The position numbers were made by a program, and so were the translations under genes. From Desulfosporosinus sp. (GTDB taxonomy: Bacteria; Bacillota; Desulfitobacteriia; Desulfitobacteriales; Desulfitobacteriaceae), in NCBI GenBank assembly GCA_003132105.1, contig PKWS01000272.1, positions 1 through 7,710 of the forward strand: 7,710 nt of DNA, in the 5' to 3' direction. Under the pieces are notes generated by a model, which saw nothing but the letters and a program-made list of their open reading frames with translations, ran no database searches and was not told where the DNA came from. Below are positions 4,707 to 7,710 of the stretch, one piece after another (position 1 is the first letter of the stretch; each line of letters starts with the position of its first letter).

Positions 4707-5323
4707 ATCATTTAATAGCCGGACTTGCTGAAATGTTGAAACCGGTACAATTAGCTAAGGTCCAAGAAACAACCATAGGAATTGCCGGATTAGGGGGCTT
4801 GGGCTCCAATGTAGCTTGGCATCTAGTACGCAGCGGGTTTTCACACCTAGTCTTGGCTGATTTTGACCGTGTGGAGGCCAGCAACCTAAATCGACAGGTC
4901 TATTTCCCAGATCAATTAGGACTCTTGAAAACTGAGGCCCTAGCTGAGAACCTCTTAAGGATCAACCCGGACTTAAACTTAGAATTGTGGTCAGTCCACG
5001 TAACCCCTGCCAATGTCCATGCAATATTTGGTCAATGTCCCGTATGGGTAGAGGGTTTTGACCAGACTCTCTCTAAGAAAATGTTGGTGGAAGAAGGTCT
5101 GGCATCTGGGAAGAAAGTCATCTGCGCTTCTGGGCTGGCTGGTTGGGGAGACACAGATACGATCCATACCTTGCACTGGGGTTCCCGCTTATCTGTCGTC
5201 GGGGATTTCTGTACAGACGTGTCGGAAGACCATCCGCCCCTCTCTCCCCGTGTCGGTGTAGTAGCCGCCAAACAAGCCAACTTAGTGTTGGCTTGGATAC
5301 TAGGCGAAGGAAGTGACCTATGA
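4703..5323 (+). CDS. thiF: ThiF, short-type ThiS adenylyltransferase
   Basis: This E1-like enzyme adenylates the C-terminal glycine of ThiS with ATP so that sulfur can be loaded. The nucleotide-binding motif GLGGLGSNVAWHL (29-41), the LADFDRVEASNLNRQVY stretch (51-67) with its aspartates and the arginine of NLNRQ, and GFDQ (118-121) are present. It has 206 residues, against about 250 for the Escherichia coli protein, and the two CXXC zinc pairs are missing; only isolated cysteines occur (C112, C141, C170). That agrees with the ThiF family-2 type common in Clostridia, so it is read as a complete short form and not a truncation. ATG 4703 overlaps the thiH stop; the site TAGGA is very close, so translation is probably coupled. 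It overlaps thiE by ATGA. Confidence 0.92.
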   Translation: MNHLIAGLAEMLKPVQLAKVQETTIGIAGLGGLGSNVAWHLVRSGFSHLVLADFDRVEASNLNRQVYFPDQLGLLKTEALAENLLRINPDLNLELWSVHVTPANVHAIFGQCPVWVEGFDQTLSKKMLVEEGLASGKKVICASGLAGWGDTDTIHTLHWGSRLSVVGDFCTDVSEDHPPLSPRVGVVAAKQANLVLAWILGEGSDL

Positions 5324-5961
5324 TGAAAAAACACGCCCTTCCAGACGGCATCTATGCCCTCACCTCCGAACTCCACTCTCAGGGCCGCAACAATATCGAG
5401 GTGGCCGGTGAGATCTTGGCCTGTGGCGTACCGATCCTTCAGTACCGGGAGAAGGCCAAAAAGGTTGGGGAAATGTATAAAGAGTGTCTGGTGCTACGCG
5501 CTATGACCCAACAAGCCGGCGCCTTTTTCATTATCAACGACCACTTAGATCTGGCTCTAGCTGTGGGTGCAGATGGCGTACATATAGGGCAAGATGACTT
5601 GCCACTATCGAAGGTGCGCGAGATAGTCGGCCCCGATCTCCTGATTGGGGTTTCCACCCATTCGCCAGCCCAAGCATTGGCCGCCGTGAGCGGGGGTGCA
5701 GATTACATCGGAGTAGGACCGTTGTTTGCCACCAATACCAAAATCGATGTGTGTAATCCGGTGGGACTGGACTATTTAGATTACGTCGTCAAGAATCTGA
5801 ATATCCCTTTTGTAGCTATCGGTGGAATCAAGGAGCACAATCTGGCGGAAGTGATCAAGACGGGGGCCCGGACAGTCGCCTTAGTCACTGAGATTGTGGG
5901 CAACCCGGACATTGCGGGCAAGATTAAGCGTTTACAGAGCATTATAAAGACACAGACATAA
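5320..5961 (+). CDS. thiE: ThiE, thiamine-phosphate synthase
   Basis: ThiE joins hydroxymethylpyrimidine diphosphate to thiazole phosphate, giving thiamine monophosphate and pyrophosphate. The 213-residue TIM-barrel protein shows ILQYREKAK (39-47), FFIINDHLDLALAVGADGVH (69-88), HIGQDDLP, IGVSTHS (109-115), GADYIGVGPLFATNTKID (126-143) and PFVAIGGI (163-170), all typical phosphate and pyrimidine contacts. Near the end, the usual small-residue phosphate loop with a serine (AVVSAI in many homologues) reads VALVTEI here, a mild variation. The ATG at 5320 overlaps the thiF stop, with AAGGA 8 bases upstream; a second ATG follows immediately. The gene is complete. It completes the pathway with the ThiSGHF and ThiC products. 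Confidence 0.96.
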   Translation: MMKKHALPDGIYALTSELHSQGRNNIEVAGEILACGVPILQYREKAKKVGEMYKECLVLRAMTQQAGAFFIINDHLDLALAVGADGVHIGQDDLPLSKVREIVGPDLLIGVSTHSPAQALAAVSGGADYIGVGPLFATNTKIDVCNPVGLDYLDYVVKNLNIPFVAIGGIKEHNLAEVIKTGARTVALVTEIVGNPDIAGKIKRLQSIIKTQT

Positions 5962-5990
5962 GCGATGTTTTATAGAAAGAGTGTGATTTA

Positions 5991-7268
5991 ATGAGTACAC
6001 AAATGGAACAGGCCAAAAACGGAATAATAACTGCGGCAATGCAAACGGTCGCTGCTAAAGAGGGGCATACTGCTGAAGAAATTAGGCTCCGGGTAGCGGC
6101 GGGCAGCATTGTCATCCCCGCTAACCGTAATCACACATCTTTGAGTCCTGAGGGCGTCGGTCTTGGACTAAAGACGAAGATTAATGTCAATTTAGGTATC
6201 TCCCCGGAATGTGCAAATCTCGACAGTGAGCTGGCCAAAGTACGTATGGCTCTAGACATGAAAGCGGAAGCAATTATGGATCTAAGCAACTACGGTAAAA
6301 CTGTCGAATTTCGCCACCGACTCATTGAGATGTCCCCAGCTATGATCGGCACTGTACCTATGTATGATGCCCTTGGCTATCTAGACAAAAAATTGGAGGA
6401 CATTACACCCCAAGAATTCTTAGCCGTAGTAGAACAGCACGCCCGAGACGGTGTTGATTTTGTCACCATCCACGCCGGCATAAACAGGGAAACCGCCCAG
6501 CACTTCCAGAAGACCTCCCGAGTCACTAACATTGTCTCCCGGGGCGGGTCCTTACTGTATGCCTGGATGGACTTGACCGGACAGGAAAACCCTTTTTACG
6601 AATATTTTGATGATCTCCTAGATATTTGCGCAGAATACGACGTGACCTTAAGCCTAGGGGATGCTTGCCGACCTGGAAGCATTGCCGATGCCACAGACGG
6701 AGCCCAAATTTCTGAATTGATTGTCCTGGGGGAATTAACCCAAAGGGCTTGGAAACGCAATGTTCAAGTCATGATCGAAGGACCTGGCCACGTTCCCTTG
6801 CATGAAGTTGTAGCTAATGTTCAGTTGGCCAAAAAGCTTTGTCACGGTGCACCCTTTTACATCTTGGGGCCTTTGGTCACGGACGTTGCTCCAGGTTACG
6901 ACCACATTACCAGTGCGATAGGAGGAGCTTTAGCCGCTTCGGCAGGAGCTGACTTCCTCTGCTATGTGACGCCGGCCGAACACCTACGTTTACCTACTTT
7001 GGACGACGTGCGCGAAGGGATAGTTGCAGTCAAGATAGCAGCTCATGCCGGGGATATCGCCAAAGGGATACCTGGCGCCGCCGAATGGGACAGGAAGATG
7101 AGCGAGGCCAGACAAGATTTGGATTGGGAGAAAATGTTTGGTCTAGCCTTGGACCGTGAAAAACCGGAACGCTATCGTAAAGAGTCCGCCCCCGAGCATC
7201 AAGACAGCTGCACCATGTGCGGGGAAATGTGTTCGATGCGCCTCATGAACCGTATTATGAACAAATAG
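5991..7268 (+). CDS. thiC: ThiC, HMP-phosphate synthase (short form)
   Basis: ThiC converts the purine intermediate aminoimidazole ribotide to 4-amino-5-hydroxymethyl-2-methylpyrimidine phosphate by radical-SAM chemistry. At 425 residues it is the short form, lacking the long N-terminal domain of the Escherichia coli protein. Seen: KTKINVNLG (61-69), AEAIMDLSN (92-100), DFVTIHAGI, SRGGSLLYAWM, LSLGDACRPGSIADATDGAQ in the middle, QVMIEGPGHVPLHEV, ILGPLVTDVAPGYDHITSAIGG, FLCYVTPAEHL, and the cluster cysteines SCTMCGEMC at 406-414 (C407, C410, C414). The spacing is CX2CX3C, one residue shorter than CX2CX4C of E. coli. ATG 5991 is 29 bases after thiE and has only a weak AGAG-type ribosome binding site. 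It is the last gene of the operon, followed by a terminator. Confidence 0.97.
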   Translation: MSTQMEQAKNGIITAAMQTVAAKEGHTAEEIRLRVAAGSIVIPANRNHTSLSPEGVGLGLKTKINVNLGISPECANLDSELAKVRMALDMKAEAIMDLSNYGKTVEFRHRLIEMSPAMIGTVPMYDALGYLDKKLEDITPQEFLAVVEQHARDGVDFVTIHAGINRETAQHFQKTSRVTNIVSRGGSLLYAWMDLTGQENPFYEYFDDLLDICAEYDVTLSLGDACRPGSIADATDGAQISELIVLGELTQRAWKRNVQVMIEGPGHVPLHEVVANVQLAKKLCHGAPFYILGPLVTDVAPGYDHITSAIGGALAASAGADFLCYVTPAEHLRLPTLDDVREGIVAVKIAAHAGDIAKGIPGAAEWDRKMSEARQDLDWEKMFGLALDREKPERYRKESAPEHQDSCTMCGEMCSMRLMNRIMNK

Positions 7269-7292
7269 GTTGATAGAACTGCATAGTAAACT

Positions 7293-7327
7293 AAAAATGG
7301 GCCTTCAATCATTGAAGGCCCATTTTT
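7293..7327. terminator. Bidirectional intrinsic terminator between thiC and the formate dehydrogenase gene
   Basis: AAAAATGGGCCTTCAAT (7293-7309) is the exact reverse complement of 7311-7327 around a single central C, giving a GC-rich stem core and a five-T end in both directions. It starts 24 bp after the thiC stop and lies 8 bp beyond the stop of the convergent minus-strand gene, so it can end both transcripts. Confidence 0.93.
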
Positions 7328-7335
7328 GGTACTAA

Positions 7336-7710
7336 CTAGAGTTTAGAGATTTTCACGCCGCAGACTTTATACTCATACGTTTTGGTGACTTTATCATACG
7401 CTCCATTGGTCAAAACGTTGGTCGGCGACTCCAAATAATGAAGTGTCATAAAGACCATTCCCACTGGAACTCGATCTGTTATAACGATTTTCGTGTCCAG
7501 CTCTCCTCGACGAGACTTAACGTGGATCCGTTCACCGTCTTCAAATCCAAGCCGTTTGGCATCGTTGGGATTAATTTCTGCCAACTCTTCTGGAGAATAG
7601 GCTTCAAGGGCTGCTGAATTTCTCGTCATAACGTTATAGTGAGCCAGTTTGCGACCCGTGCTGAGTAAAAATGGGTACTCCTTATCCGGCAGTTCATTGG
7701 GTGATTGATT
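7336..7710 (-). CDS. Molybdopterin oxidoreductase, formate dehydrogenase alpha type, C-terminal part
   Basis: The frame runs from the window edge to TAG at 7338-7336, giving 124 C-terminal residues; the ATG at 7629-7627 is internal, since the frame is open through EYPFLLSTGRKLAHYNVMTR upstream of it. This is the molybdopterin dinucleotide-binding (MopB C-terminal) domain: STGR and MTRNS, EINPNDAKRLGFEDGERIHV, SRRGEL, VPVGMVFMTLHYLESPTNVLTN, and the end YEYKVCGVKISKL, close to formate dehydrogenase alpha subunits. The enzyme would oxidise formate or reduce CO2 with a molybdenum or tungsten cofactor. The HYNVMTRNS stretch differs from the HYHTGTMTRRS I recall in typical formate dehydrogenases, so another molybdoenzyme of the same family remains possible. 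Catalytic residues and iron-sulfur motifs lie outside the window. It is convergent with the thi operon and unrelated to it. Confidence 0.88.
   Translation of the reverse strand, partial: NQSPNELPDKEYPFLLSTGRKLAHYNVMTRNSAALEAYSPEELAEINPNDAKRLGFEDGERIHVKSRRGELDTKIVITDRVPVGMVFMTLHYLESPTNVLTNGAYDKVTKTYEYKVCGVKISKL

Noticed and set aside
5032..5376. Minus-strand ORF of 114 codons over thiF
   Set aside because: It is fully antisense to thiF and the thiE start, has no recognisable domain, and exists because of the GC bias of the real genes.
1..7710. CRISPR array, tRNA, rRNA, insertion sequence or transposase
   Set aside because: No regularly spaced repeats, cloverleaf-forming or ribosomal sequence, or transposase-like frame was seen on either strand.

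Overview
The window looks like a chromosomal segment from a low-to-moderate GC anaerobic Firmicute, most likely a Clostridia member of the Peptococcaceae/Desulfitobacteriaceae type (for example a Desulfosporosinus or Desulfitobacterium relative). The grounds are a clostridial-style agr peptide-signalling locus, an oxygen-sensitive thiamine pathway (radical-SAM ThiH instead of the oxidase ThiO, and short-form ThiC), a short family-2-like ThiF, and a formate-dehydrogenase-type molybdoenzyme gene. The genus is inferred from gene content and is not proven.

Left part (about 1-2180, AT-rich, genes on the minus strand): read 5' to 3' on the minus strand, there is a 154-aa polytopic membrane protein (1522-1986), a closely related 150-aa paralogue (916-1368), the peptide-processing membrane protease AgrB (312-905), and a 40-codon agrD gene (193-315) that overlaps the agrB stop by 4 bases and is too short for ordinary ORF calling. 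A 42-bp perfect palindrome (115-156) follows agrD and probably ends the transcript. Each membrane-protein gene is preceded by a similar promoter: an extended -10 with two CGAAT repeats exactly 10 bp apart in the -35 region. The gene and its promoter therefore seem to have been duplicated as one unit. No AgrC kinase or AgrA regulator lies in the window.

Middle and right part (about 2260-7330, plus strand, more GC-balanced): a sigma-A-type promoter (TTGCAC-N17-TATAAT), a 34-bp palindrome at the predicted transcription start, a TPP riboswitch and an intrinsic terminator precede a compact thiamine operon thiS-thiG-thiH-thiF-thiE-thiC. ThiF adenylates the ThiS C-terminus so it can carry sulfur, ThiH makes dehydroglycine from tyrosine, ThiG assembles the thiazole phosphate, ThiC makes the pyrimidine phosphate from AIR, and ThiE joins the two halves to thiamine monophosphate. 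Kinases for HMP-P and thiamine phosphate are not in the window.

Right edge: after a symmetrical hairpin that can end transcription from both sides (7293-7327), the convergent minus-strand gene is the C-terminal 124 residues of a molybdopterin-dependent oxidoreductase of the formate dehydrogenase alpha type; it continues beyond the window.

The thiamine operon is recognisable biology. The least explained part is the agr side: two tandem small membrane proteins of unknown function tied to agrBD, with duplicated promoters carrying paired repeats, and a possible tiny ORF in the leader of the upstream copy.
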